Part shown: positions 7,652 to 16,283 of the stretch, in pieces
How the letters are laid out: every line of letters begins with the position of its first letter
How positions within the stretch are numbered: the stretch's first letter is position 1
From: JBCCGR01 sp039029195
GTDB lineage: Bacteria; Pseudomonadota; Alphaproteobacteria; Rhizobiales; Rhizobiaceae
Reading direction: 5' to 3'
Length of the DNA: 34,066 nucleotides
NCBI GenBank assembly: GCA_039029195.1
Contig: JBCCGR010000050.1
Location: 1 to 34,066, forward strand
Position numbers and translations under genes: made by a program
Notes under the pieces: generated by a model
The model's database searches: none
Seen by the model: the letters and a program-made list of their open reading frames with translations, nothing else
Told to the model about the DNA's origin: nothing

Positions 7652-9700
7652 ATGAGCGTGATTTTCGGAACAAACGGCGACGACAATCTGACAGGCAGTG
7701 GCTTCAGCGATCTGATTATCTCCGGGCGCGGGGATGACGTTATCGACGCCGGTGATGGAAATGATCTCGTACTTGCCGGTAAGGGCGACGACATCGTGGA
7801 TGGCGGAGCCGGGAACGACATCATCTTCGGCGGAAGAGGCGATGACACGCTGAATGGTGGCGCTGGGAGCGATCTCATCTTCGCAGGCAAGGGTGATGAC
7901 ACCGTTATCTATAATGTTGAAGAAAATGGCAGCGCCTACAATTGGTTCGACGGGGGCAAAGGTCTCGACACGCTTCAGATCAGGCTGACCCAGGATCAAC
8001 TTGATGAAATGACCGGTGCCGGTGTTTTGGATGCCTTTGCGCAAGTCGCTGGCACTTTTCAGTTCTTTGACTTTTCCCGGTTCGGATTGAGTTTCGATCT
8101 CAATCTCAAGGTCACCAGAATTGAAACACTGGAATTCGACATCATTTCGTCGGGTCCTGATTCACTGTTTACCGCAAACGCCGATGTGGTGGACTTTAAC
8201 ACTGTGGTTGCGGGATCCTATTTGGACGGCACTCAATATGACGGGCTCGCGGGGGATGACACTGTTGTCCTGGCGAACAGTGCCGCCGCTGCCGCGGCCG
8301 CAGGTTTTGTGGTGGGAACCGCTTTCAACGCGGGCGATGGCAACGATACGGTGACCGGTGGCGCCCTCGACAACATTATCAATGGCGATGCGGGCAATGA
8401 CACGATCAGCGGCGGCCTTGGTCTGGATGTTCTCGACGGCGGTGCCGGTGACGATCTTCTAATCCTCGATGACATTGCCGTGGGCGATATGGTCGAAGGC
8501 GGGTCTGGCAACGACACATTCGCGTTCACAGCGGCAGATGGAACAAATCACCTCCTTTCGGCCAGCGCCACGACAGTGTCGCTTGACGGAACCCAGATCG
8601 CCGTAACCGGTGTGGAGAACTACCAATTCAACGGTGGTGACGGGAACGATTTCATTGCTGGTCGTGACGGCGACGACGTCCTCACAGGCGCAGCCGGCAA
8701 CGATCAATTGCAAGCCTCCACCGGGATCGATCAGCTGTTTGGCGGCGCGGGCAACGACATCCTGGTGTTCAGTGATGTCAATGACGGTGAATTGGCGGAC
8801 GGCGGTGTGGGTGGATTCGATGATTTCAGGTTCATCGACAACACCGCCACCAACAACACGATTACGGCAGCCGCTAACGCCGTGACAGTGGACGGCCAAA
8901 CCGTTCAGCTGGTCGATATCGAGCGCATACTCATCCAGTCGGGCGCGGGTGACGATACAATCACCGGCAGCAGTCTTGGCGACCTGATCCGCGGAGAGGC
9001 CGACAACGACATAATCAACGGCGGTGACGGCAACGATATTCTGGAGGGTGGCACCGGCATCGACCAACTGTTCGGTGGGTTGGGCAACGATATTTTGACA
9101 TTCAACGATGTTAACAATGGAGACCTGGCGGATGGTGGCGTGGGCGGGTTCGACGACTTCCGTTACCTGGACAACTCAAATGTCGCCAACACGATCACAG
9201 CGACCGCCAGCGCCGTCAACGTCGATGGTCAGGTTGCGCAACTCAATGATATTGAACGAATTCTCATCCAGTCTGGTGGCGGTGCTGACACCATCAACGG
9301 CAGCAGCCTGGGAGATCTGATCCGAGGCGAAGGCGACAACGATACGATCATTGGCGGGGCCGGCAACGATCAGCTGGAAGGCGGAGACGGCAACGATACA
9401 ATCACCGGCGGCCTCGACAACGATACGCTGTTGGGGGGCGCTGGGGACGATTTGTTCATTTTCAATGCCGGAGATGGGGGAGATCAGATCGGTGATTTCG
9501 TTGCCGGGGCCGGCACCGATGACGTGGTTGATGTCAGCTTTCGCGGTTTCAGCGCATTCGATGACGGCACGACAAATGACGTTGAAAGCGCTCTGACCCA
9601 GGTGGGGAATAATGTTCGACTGGATCTCGGCGGTGGCGACAGCATTCTGTTTGCCAGTCTTACTGTTGCCAATTTTGATGCGGGCGATTTCATCATCTAG
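7652..9700 (+). CDS. RTX calcium-binding secreted protein
   Basis: This acidic repeat protein of 682 residues is built from RTX nonapeptides (GGxGxDxhx). A block at residues 5-85 (such as GGAGNDIIFGGRGDDTL) is followed by a less repetitive stretch (about 90-245) and then further RTX blocks to the C-terminus. Residues 358-468 and 469-579 form a tandem 111-residue repeat beginning GIDQLFGG. There is no N-terminal signal peptide. The C-terminal segment (SILFASLTVANFDAGDFII) is hydrophobic and acidic, like type I secretion signals. The repeats fold as calcium-filled beta rolls outside the cell. The start at 7652 follows GGAG/GGAAG and puts the first RTX motif at the N-terminus; an upstream in-frame codon at 7544 is unlikely. 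No catalytic domain is recognised, so it may be structural or adhesive. No type I exporter genes are nearby. Confidence 0.9.
   Translation: MSVIFGTNGDDNLTGSGFSDLIISGRGDDVIDAGDGNDLVLAGKGDDIVDGGAGNDIIFGGRGDDTLNGGAGSDLIFAGKGDDTVIYNVEENGSAYNWFDGGKGLDTLQIRLTQDQLDEMTGAGVLDAFAQVAGTFQFFDFSRFGLSFDLNLKVTRIETLEFDIISSGPDSLFTANADVVDFNTVVAGSYLDGTQYDGLAGDDTVVLANSAAAAAAAGFVVGTAFNAGDGNDTVTGGALDNIINGDAGNDTISGGLGLDVLDGGAGDDLLILDDIAVGDMVEGGSGNDTFAFTAADGTNHLLSASATTVSLDGTQIAVTGVENYQFNGGDGNDFIAGRDGDDVLTGAAGNDQLQASTGIDQLFGGAGNDILVFSDVNDGELADGGVGGFDDFRFIDNTATNNTITAAANAVTVDGQTVQLVDIERILIQSGAGDDTITGSSLGDLIRGEADNDIINGGDGNDILEGGTGIDQLFGGLGNDILTFNDVNNGDLADGGVGGFDDFRYLDNSNVANTITATASAVNVDGQVAQLNDIERILIQSGGGADTINGSSLGDLIRGEGDNDTIIGGAGNDQLEGGDGNDTITGGLDNDTLLGGAGDDLFIFNAGDGGDQIGDFVAGAGTDDVVDVSFRGFSAFDDGTTNDVESALTQVGNNVRLDLGGGDSILFASLTVANFDAGDFII
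8723..9388 (+). repeat. Tandem 333-bp repeat inside the RTX gene
   Basis: Two direct copies, 8723-9055 and 9056-9388, encode 111 residues each. They start GIDQLFGG and share DLADGGVGGFDDFR (or ELADGG), DIERILIQSG and GSSLGDLIRGE. DNA identity is visibly lower than protein identity, so the duplication is not recent. Such modules vary in number between strains in other RTX proteins. Confidence 0.85.
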
Positions 9701-9927
9701 AAAATTGCAGCGTCGATTGGCTTGATCCCAACCAGATTTGGCACAGGGAGTTTGATGCTACCTGACGACCAAAAAAAGCCGCGAAAACCGCTGGTAACAG
9801 TCGTGGACGAGGGGCTCGGCTAAGAAGAATTCGAAACCGAGCATCAGTGTGGACGGCCTGCTCTAACCGACTGTAGATTGATTGCGCGATTGAACCCACG
9901 CAGGCGTGTGGGCTGCAGCCTGGAATT

Positions 9928-10815
9928 TTATTCGGCAAGGAAACGCTCGACTGGTTGTCTCGAAAACGCGGCATCGTAGAAGAATGTCAGCCAAACCGAT
10001 TTGCCATCGAAGAATATGTCGGAAACGCCTCGTGTTTCCGATCCGGCTTGCAACGGCTGGATGCTGCCATCTGCACCCACCTTCATGAGTTTGGACATCT
10101 GATGGTCCTTGTGACCACGATAGGCACCGACAACGAGCTCACCGTTTATGATTTCTACCGATTCGAGGTTTCCAAACCCGTCGGTGAGTTTCTCAGACAC
10201 CGCACCACCACTGATGTTTGATACACGATAGACGGCACTGTCCCAGGCGTCGTCCGCACCCCAGGACGCCGCATGGATCTGATCCCCGTCTATTTTGAAC
10301 CTTGCAAGGCCTTTGATCTTGATGTTCTGGAGGAAGGCCTGAAAGTTCCCGGTTTCGGATGAGACCTGCACAAAGACCCCACGTCCGAAGTCGCTAACGA
10401 TGAGCGAAGTGTCGTCCAGCACTTCAACGTCATAGAAAAAGACACCGTCCTCATTCAGGCTTTTTCGCCATTTGACGACGCCCTCGGGCGAAGTGGAAAT
10501 CACCTGATTCCCGTCGACCATCACAATCTGACCTTCGACCTCAACCAAACCGGTCGGGTTGCGCAAACCCTGTCCATCGGAAAGTTCGATGACCTCATGC
10601 GCTCCGTCGGCACTGATCCTGTACAAGCCGCCATTTACAGCGTCCGAGCCAAATTCCACACCCGGTCCACCGGGGCCGATCGCGACAGCAAAGAGGTCCT
10701 GTCCAACTGGCAGGATCGCTTCGGTGAAGGGTGGCACGCCGGCAACAGTCGGGCTCTTCGCGAAAGCCTGATGGGCAGAAACAAAAAAGACTAGCGAAAA
10801 CAATATTCTAAACAT
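9928..10815 (-). CDS. Periplasmic beta-propeller (SMP-30/ScyD-like) protein
   Basis: This 295-residue exported protein has a signal peptide (MFRILFSLVFFVSAHQAFA, about residues 1-19). Blades of repeated beta structure follow, for example GGLYRISADG, NPTGLVEVEGQIVMVDGN, DVEVLDDTSLIVSDFGRG, GLARFKIDGDQIHAASWG and ESVEIINGELVVGAYRG. The pattern resembles SMP-30/gluconolactonase or ScyD/ScyE-type six-bladed propellers, but no complete catalytic metal site was identified. It lies 132 bases downstream of the molybdoenzyme large-subunit gene on the same strand and may be cotranscribed with it. A role as a periplasmic lactonase or binding partner is possible but unproven. It converges on the RTX gene. 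Confidence 0.75.
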   Translation of the reverse strand: MFRILFSLVFFVSAHQAFAKSPTVAGVPPFTEAILPVGQDLFAVAIGPGGPGVEFGSDAVNGGLYRISADGAHEVIELSDGQGLRNPTGLVEVEGQIVMVDGNQVISTSPEGVVKWRKSLNEDGVFFYDVEVLDDTSLIVSDFGRGVFVQVSSETGNFQAFLQNIKIKGLARFKIDGDQIHAASWGADDAWDSAVYRVSNISGGAVSEKLTDGFGNLESVEIINGELVVGAYRGHKDHQMSKLMKVGADGSIQPLQAGSETRGVSDIFFDGKSVWLTFFYDAAFSRQPVERFLAE

Positions 10816-10947
10816 CGAAAAATACTCTCCAACAGTGCAGATTGATGAACCCCACCCGAAGCCTGTTTAGTTCGTCGGCTGATCCACGGCGTGATTTGCA
10901 GATACGTCGGACCGACTCGAACCTCATGTGTTCGGGTGCGCTCCGGG

Positions 10948-13101
10948 CTATGGCCGAAAAGGCAACTGCGTCATCCGTTTTCCGGTGAGCCCATGAACGG
11001 CATTGGCGATTGCCGGCAAAAGTGGCGGCAGACCCGGCTCGCCGACGCCGCCCGGTGTATCCGCTCCTTCCAGAATACTCACACTGATTTTCGGCATCTC
11101 GGGCAAGCGGACCGGCTCGTAATCATGGAAATTGGATTGCTGGATTTCCCCATCTTCCAAAGTGATTTCTCCGCGAAGAAACGCACTCAGGCCAAACACA
11201 ATGCTGGAGTGCATCTGCGCTTCCACTTGCCCGGGATTGACCGCCACCCCGCAGTCGATGACACATGAGACCCTATCGACGTGAAGCTCATCATCGACGA
11301 TCCTCGCCTCGGCGACTTCGCCGACAATGCTCTCGAACGATGTCACGAGCGCAAGCCCGCGGCCGGTATTTGCGGGAGCACGGCTTGTCCAACTTGCGTC
11401 TTCGGCCAGCTTGTCCAACACAGCAAGGTACCGGGGTTTGCTCTTCAGCAGCCTGCGGCGAAACGTCAAAGGGTCTTGATCAGCGGCGACTGCCAGCTCG
11501 TCGAATAAACTCTCAATCACAAACGGATTGTGCGACGATCCAACCGCACGCCAGAAATGAACCGGCACCCCCGGGTCATGATCCACCCACTCAACGCGCG
11601 TGTTTGCAATGTCATAGGGCAGGTTGATCAGACCCTCGACTGCCTGTTCATCGACGCCGTCCTCTCTGATCAAAAAGGGCAGGCGAGACCATTTGGAAAC
11701 CGACGGCTTGGCGATCTTTACGTCGAGCGCGACCAACTTGCCTGCATCATCCAGGCTGCCGGAAGCTCTGGTCAGACTGAAGGATCGATAGCGCCCGGCG
11801 CGCATATCGTCTTCCCGGGAATAGACAAGCTGAACGGGTTGCCTGACAGCAATGGCGATTTCTGTTGCGGCTTCAACAAAATCCTGAGCGGACCTGCGTC
11901 CAAACCCGCCCCCTAGAAAGGTCGTGTGAACGGTTACATTTTTCGGATTGATTCCAGCGATTTTGCCAACAGAAGCCTGCACAAGGCTTTGTGCCTGTGT
12001 CGGCCCCCAGACCTCAGCAACACCATCCCCAATGGAAACGGTAAAGTTCATCGGCTCCATACACGCATGGGCGAGGTATGGCTGTTCGAAGTCACGTGTG
12101 ATCGTCTTGGATTTGTTGGCCGTCGAAACGTCGCCGGAAGATTCCGCAACAATGCCAGGCGTGTCGAGCGCCTTACGGAAACCTTCGCGCAGTTCGTCCA
12201 TTCCAATGCCTTGGAACGGTCCAGCTTCCCATTCAATATCCACATCGTCGCGGGCTGAATGTGCCGCCCAATAGTGATCTGCAACAATGGCGACGCCGGT
12301 CGAGATGGGAATGACATGGCGAACGCCGGGACGCGACAGAGCCTTACTGGCATCCACTGACCGCACCTTTGCCATTAACAATGGCCCATTGACCACTATG
12401 GCGGTCAACATGTCTGGGACCCGGACATCGATCCCAAAGACGGCCTGTCCTGTGATCTTCTGCCGGGTGTCCACACGCTTGACGGTCTTGCCGATGACTG
12501 ACCGTTTATCTGCGGATTTCAATGCTGGTTTTTCCGGCACGGGCAGTTTTGCGGCATCGTGTGTGAGTTGAGCGAAAGTCCACTGCTGCCCATCTGGACT
12601 GGAAATGACCCCGTCGCTCACCGACAATGTGCTGACATCGACACCCCACCTGTCGGCGGCTGCCCGCTCCAGCATCATGCGTGCCGCCGCCCCCATCTCC
12701 CGCATTCTTTTCCATTCACTGCGCAGCCCACTAGAGCCTCCGGTGATCATGAAACCGTTGAAGGGAAAGCCGAACTCCGGTGCCGACTTCGCCTGAACCA
12801 CAGAAATCGTGTCCATGGCACACCCCAGCTCGTCTGCGATGAGTTGGGCAATGCCGGTTAAAGTGCCTTGTCCCATTTCCGATTTGCCGATGGTCAGGAT
12901 CACTTGTCCGTCGGTAGCAATCTCAATGTAGGCACTTGGCTTGAAGGCAATGTCCTTGATGGCTGCGTCATCGAGAAGAACAGCGTTCGCCAATGAAAAG
13001 TCGGGCACCGATGTGGCCACAATCAACCCGCCGCCAAGTGCGACACCGGAGGCCAGGAAACCCCTGCGGCTGACTAATGTTGAGGAAGAGGTCATCTTCA
13101 T
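10948..13101 (-). CDS. Molybdopterin-binding subunit, xanthine dehydrogenase / isoquinoline 1-oxidoreductase family
   Basis: This 717-residue large subunit of a molybdenum hydroxylase resembles the IorB/aldehyde oxidoreductase group. A twin-arginine signal (SRRGFLASGVALGGG, about residues 11-25) indicates folded export to the periplasm. The molybdopterin domains include TIGKSEMGQGTLTG, THTTFLGGGFGRRS-like (read as HTTFLGGGFGRRS) and the C-terminal GVGEPGLPP. The last contains the glutamate (about E688) that acts as the catalytic base in the family. The enzyme hydroxylates aldehydes or N-heterocycles with water and passes electrons to the 2Fe-2S subunit. Its start directly abuts the small-subunit stop. 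No FAD subunit is nearby, as is usual for IorAB types, which use a cytochrome acceptor. The substrate is unknown. Confidence 0.93.
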   Translation of the reverse strand: MKMTSSSTLVSRRGFLASGVALGGGLIVATSVPDFSLANAVLLDDAAIKDIAFKPSAYIEIATDGQVILTIGKSEMGQGTLTGIAQLIADELGCAMDTISVVQAKSAPEFGFPFNGFMITGGSSGLRSEWKRMREMGAAARMMLERAAADRWGVDVSTLSVSDGVISSPDGQQWTFAQLTHDAAKLPVPEKPALKSADKRSVIGKTVKRVDTRQKITGQAVFGIDVRVPDMLTAIVVNGPLLMAKVRSVDASKALSRPGVRHVIPISTGVAIVADHYWAAHSARDDVDIEWEAGPFQGIGMDELREGFRKALDTPGIVAESSGDVSTANKSKTITRDFEQPYLAHACMEPMNFTVSIGDGVAEVWGPTQAQSLVQASVGKIAGINPKNVTVHTTFLGGGFGRRSAQDFVEAATEIAIAVRQPVQLVYSREDDMRAGRYRSFSLTRASGSLDDAGKLVALDVKIAKPSVSKWSRLPFLIREDGVDEQAVEGLINLPYDIANTRVEWVDHDPGVPVHFWRAVGSSHNPFVIESLFDELAVAADQDPLTFRRRLLKSKPRYLAVLDKLAEDASWTSRAPANTGRGLALVTSFESIVGEVAEARIVDDELHVDRVSCVIDCGVAVNPGQVEAQMHSSIVFGLSAFLRGEITLEDGEIQQSNFHDYEPVRLPEMPKISVSILEGADTPGGVGEPGLPPLLPAIANAVHGLTGKRMTQLPFRP

Positions 13102-13554
13102 TTAGCCCTCCGCAGCCGCATGGATCGCCGCACGGATGCGCGCATATGTGCCGCACCGGCAAATGTTGCCGGCCATCGCTTCGTCGATCGCGGCATGGTC
13201 TGGTGTGGGAGTGCTCGCCAACAGGGCAGTGGCTGACATTATCTGACCGGGTTGGCAGTACCCGCATTGCGGAACATCGATTTCCTGCCATGCGGCCTGG
13301 ACACTGGCACCGATTTCTGTGGTGTCGACATGCTCGATGGTGGTGATCGTACCGTCGGCCGCTTCGCCCAGACTGGTCTGACAGGAGCGTACGGCTTCCC
13401 CGTTCAAATGCACGGTGCACGCGCCGCATAGACCCGCACCACATCCAAACTTGGTTCCTGTCAAACCGACAATATCCCGGATCACCCACAGCAGCGGTGT
13501 GTCATCAGACGTGTCCAGGTCGTGTCGGATATCATTGATCGTCAAGCTGAGCAT
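13102..13554 (-). CDS. (2Fe-2S)-binding subunit of molybdenum hydroxylase
   Basis: This 150-residue small subunit (IorA-like) shuttles electrons from the molybdenum site. An N-terminal plant-type ferredoxin fold has C38, C43, C46 and C58 (GCGAGLCGAC...SC). A C-terminal helical domain has C97, C100, C132 and C134 (CGYCQPGQ and CRCGTY). All eight ligands for two 2Fe-2S clusters are present. The start at 13554 gives the standard N-terminus LSLTINDIRHDLDT; the in-frame codon at 13578 is less likely. It has no signal of its own and is presumably exported piggy-back with the Tat-bearing large subunit encoded immediately downstream. It is divergent from a LysR regulator. Confidence 0.95.
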   Translation of the reverse strand: MLSLTINDIRHDLDTSDDTPLLWVIRDIVGLTGTKFGCGAGLCGACTVHLNGEAVRSCQTSLGEAADGTITTIEHVDTTEIGASVQAAWQEIDVPQCGYCQPGQIMSATALLASTPTPDHAAIDEAMAGNICRCGTYARIRAAIHAAAEG

Positions 13555-13669
13555 GAGGCGTCTCTCGATGGCGCCCAAGAGCGCGTGAATGCGCGCATTT
13601 CTGAGCCTATTGGTTGCATCTCCTGGTTCGATAGCAGTAGTTGAACATTCTCGAAATGATCAAAAATGG

Positions 13670-14602
13670 ATGATCGACATGCAGAATATGAATGCAGAAA
13701 TTGCCGCGCTGGATATGCGCGTGCTGGGATTTCTCGATGTTCTGCTCCAGACGGGAAGCGTGACACGCACGGCTGAGATCATTGGGATCAGCCAACCCTC
13801 TGCCAGCCGCATACTGGCGCGTGTCCGCCGTTTAACCGGTGATCCGCTGCTCATCAGAACGCAAAAGGGTTATCAGTTGACGGATCATGCTGCATCTCTG
13901 CAGGAGCCGGTCTCGGACGCTCTTTCTTCGCTGCAAACCGTCTTTTCGAGACCCGATTTCATTCCGTCAGAATCTGATCGGCGTTTCCGCATTGCGTGCA
14001 CGGACTATGCAGCCGCCTGCGTTATCGGGCCTGTCATGCGAAATCTGGCGCAAGACGCACCATCAGTCTCAGTGGATGTCTCTCCATTAGTGCCGGAAAG
14101 CTTCACGATGCTCGACGCAGGAGAAATCGACTTTGTGCTTTACGCCGCGCTGAACGTGAAGGGAGACTACATCGTTCAGAAGCTGTTTGACGAAAGCTAC
14201 TCTCTGGTTATGCGCAAGTCACATCCGCTGATGGATTTGATGGCACAACGTACAGCCCTTGAACCGGAAGATATTGTCGGGTTTCCTCAGGTGGAATTCG
14301 CTTACCCGACTCAGGAGGATCTTCAAGCAGACCCGGTGCTACGCGATGAACTGGGCAGCGCTAAGTCTACGCTGTCAGTTCCGTTTTTCACAGCCATGTC
14401 GTTTATCGTCGCTGATACGGATGCTGTGGCACCGGTGCCCAGTCGGCTTGGAGCGTTGCTCACGCACGCGTTTCTGGTTGATGCGGTGCCCTATCGTCCA
14501 AGCCACGGATTTCCGTATCATATTATCTGGCACGAGCGTGCGCGGAACAATCCAGCCGTCCGCTGGTTGGTCGCACAATTTGTTGCGACAGCACAGCAAT
14601 AA
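13670..14602 (+). CDS. LysR family regulator
   Basis: This LysR-type regulator of about 310 residues has an N-terminal winged HTH (LGFLDVLLQTGSVTRTAEIIGISQPSASRILARVRRLTGDPLL) and a substrate-binding-like effector domain to the C-terminus. In-frame ATGs at 13670, 13679 and 13688 are all possible and none has a strong Shine-Dalgarno. The first is used here; an upstream codon at 13589 would overlap regulatory DNA. It is divergent from the IorAB-type operon with about 115 bases between starts, the classical arrangement for a LysR protein controlling its neighbour. The inducer is unknown. Confidence 0.9.
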   Translation: MIDMQNMNAEIAALDMRVLGFLDVLLQTGSVTRTAEIIGISQPSASRILARVRRLTGDPLLIRTQKGYQLTDHAASLQEPVSDALSSLQTVFSRPDFIPSESDRRFRIACTDYAAACVIGPVMRNLAQDAPSVSVDVSPLVPESFTMLDAGEIDFVLYAALNVKGDYIVQKLFDESYSLVMRKSHPLMDLMAQRTALEPEDIVGFPQVEFAYPTQEDLQADPVLRDELGSAKSTLSVPFFTAMSFIVADTDAVAPVPSRLGALLTHAFLVDAVPYRPSHGFPYHIIWHERARNNPAVRWLVAQFVATAQQ

Positions 14603-14969
14603 ACCGCAAGCCGCATCAGGTCTGCTAGCAGTCAAATCCACGTTTAGTTTCAATGATGGTGGCAGGTGCCATGTTGGGCTACGAAACTGTCCGAACGGGC
14701 ACTGTTCAACACATGCTTTGAAGACGCCTACAAGAAGAACTCGTTTCGTGAGGCGTTCAAGTCCGAGCGCTACCTGATTTCTGCCGATTGTCGTCGCGCA
14801 GTCTCAGAGTTCGATACCTGGCCCAACAAAGAGAATGACATTGAAACCGCACCAGAAGTGCTGAAACACAATCGCGGAGCGGAGCCTTTAAGCTTTGGGC
14901 GAGCAGTCCACGGTTAAACCGTTTGCATAGGCACGCCGAGAGCAACTATTGCCCCCGGCGTGACCTGTC
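14603..14969. other. Intergenic region without a recognised gene
   Basis: These 367 bases separate the end of the LysR gene from the convergent isochorismatase gene. An 83-residue plus-strand frame at 14666-14917 is open but has no family resemblance I recognise, no convincing ribosome site and an unremarkable composition. It may be a decayed gene. No clear terminator hairpin with a T-run was seen. Confidence 0.5.
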
Positions 14970-15725
14970 TTACCAGGTGCTATTTGGATCGACCTTGAAC
15001 AGGTGCTCCATGAAAACGCGAGTGACTTCCTTGAGCTTGTCTTTGCGGGCGTGGTCGCGTTGCAACTCAGCCGGTACGACGTTCCAGGTGATCGGTTCAA
15101 CTCCGGCAGCAATCATGCGACGCATGCCGTTTTCGTGGCTCTTCTGAGAAATGGAGCCGACAGCGTCTTCGGGCACGTATACATCATACCCGGCCGCCTC
15201 AGCCTCAATCGCCGGATAGGCCAAGCATACATCGGTCCAAAGGCCGCCCATAATCAGCTTCTTCCTGCCGGTCGCCTTTACAGCGGCGACAAATTCAGGC
15301 TCCTCCCAGGCGTTGACGTTGGTTCGGTCAATGAAGACAGCGTTTGGTGCCAGTTTCCGCAGTTCCTCAATCATCGGATCATAGCCATTCAACCCGACGG
15401 CCACATGGCTGAATATGATCGGAATGTCATAGATGACCGCCGTCTTGATCAGTCCCGTGGTGTTGTTGATCAGGTCCTTGTGGTCAATGTTTCTAACACC
15501 GGCCAATATCGGCGGCTGGTAGTCGATCAAAATGAGCGCAGCGTTTGATGGCGACAGGAATGGGTCTTCATTCGCCGCACGGCGGGGTGTCCCCTGGTAT
15601 CCGTCCGGGTAGGAGGCAACGCCATTGATCGTCTTGATGATTGGCGTGTCTGCCAGAACAGGTTGGACGATGGTTGCCGCAGCCAGGCCAAGGGCGGCCA
15701 GAATGGGTTTCAACAATTTTGGCAT
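14970..15725 (-). CDS. Exported isochorismatase-like cysteine hydrolase (YcaC type)
   Basis: This is a 251-residue protein of the isochorismatase-like hydrolase superfamily. A cleavable signal peptide (1-25, ending PVLA) predicts a periplasmic location, which is unusual because most relatives are cytoplasmic. The catalytic aspartate is D68 (LILIDYQ), and the nucleophile C167 is in GGLWTDVCLAY. The position of the classical lysine appears to be R134 in IDRTNVNAWEEPEF, as in YcaC-like members whose physiological substrate is unclear. It is second in a probable two-gene operon after the VOC gene (41 bases apart), with a divergent LysR regulator. Hydrolysis of an amide or a small carbonyl compound is plausible. 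Confidence 0.88.
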   Translation of the reverse strand: MPKLLKPILAALGLAAATIVQPVLADTPIIKTINGVASYPDGYQGTPRRAANEDPFLSPSNAALILIDYQPPILAGVRNIDHKDLINNTTGLIKTAVIYDIPIIFSHVAVGLNGYDPMIEELRKLAPNAVFIDRTNVNAWEEPEFVAAVKATGRKKLIMGGLWTDVCLAYPAIEAEAAGYDVYVPEDAVGSISQKSHENGMRRMIAAGVEPITWNVVPAELQRDHARKDKLKEVTRVFMEHLFKVDPNSTW

Positions 15726-15766
15726 GTGGATGTTCCTTTTGTGGTGAGGGGATGTGAAACGCGAAC

Positions 15767-16198
15767 TCAGCCGTGAACGTGCTCGGCAATGAGTTCCGCG
15801 ACGCTGGGGCCGGGACCGACGAGCTCCAGCACATTGCGGTCCGGGTCGCGGATGAAGATCGTCTTGGTTCCGCGAAATTCCCGGCGCCCTGTGATGACGA
15901 TGCCGCTCTGGACCACAAACGCTTCGGTTGCTTCGGCGTCTTTCACCTTGACAGCCAGATGAGTAATTCCGGGATATTTTTCCGGCTCATCCATGAGGAC
16001 GTTTTCACCGGCCCTGGCTGTGGCTGGTCCGAGAAGGTTGATGTTGATCCCGCTTGGATGGAGCATCACGAGCGGATGTCCGTTTTCGTACCCGCCATCG
16101 GCGATGAGCTTGAAGCCCAGCAACTCGTAAAATGAGACGGACGCGGTCCGGTCACTGATGCGTATACCGATGTGGTCAAAGTTATTGATGTCGAGCAT
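15767..16198 (-). CDS. VOC family (glyoxalase/dioxygenase-fold) protein
   Basis: This 143-residue protein carries two paired beta-alpha-beta-beta-beta motifs of the vicinal oxygen chelate superfamily. Likely metal-site residues are the H of FDHIGIRISD, the E/H near the middle (ITHLAVKV) and the E of NVLELVGPG. Members include glyoxalase I, ring-cleavage dioxygenases and fosfomycin-type resistance proteins; which applies here is not clear. The start at 16198 has GAGAGG about 10 bases upstream; the in-frame codon at 16213 is less likely. It precedes the isochorismatase-like gene in an operon and is divergent from a LysR regulator. Confidence 0.88.
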   Translation of the reverse strand: MLDINNFDHIGIRISDRTASVSFYELLGFKLIADGGYENGHPLVMLHPSGININLLGPATARAGENVLMDEPEKYPGITHLAVKVKDAEATEAFVVQSGIVITGRREFRGTKTIFIRDPDRNVLELVGPGPSVAELIAEHVHG

Positions 16199-16283
16199 GG
16201 TCCTGCCTCTCATTGGCCTTGCTCACAAATAACTATGATTGTATTTGATATTAATAGCTGAATTGGAACATTACTAAGTCCAA

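Noticed and set aside
7625..8044. Antisense frames across the RTX gene
   Set aside because: They mirror the repetitive codons of the RTX repeats and show no independent motif.
7655..9420. Regularly spaced short repeats that might suggest a CRISPR array
   Set aside because: The repeats are degenerate 27-base units encoding GGxGxDxhx nonapeptides inside one open frame, not identical repeats with unique spacers.
14666..14917. 83-residue plus-strand frame in the gap after a LysR gene
   Set aside because: No family resemblance or convincing ribosome site; kept only as a comment on the gap.
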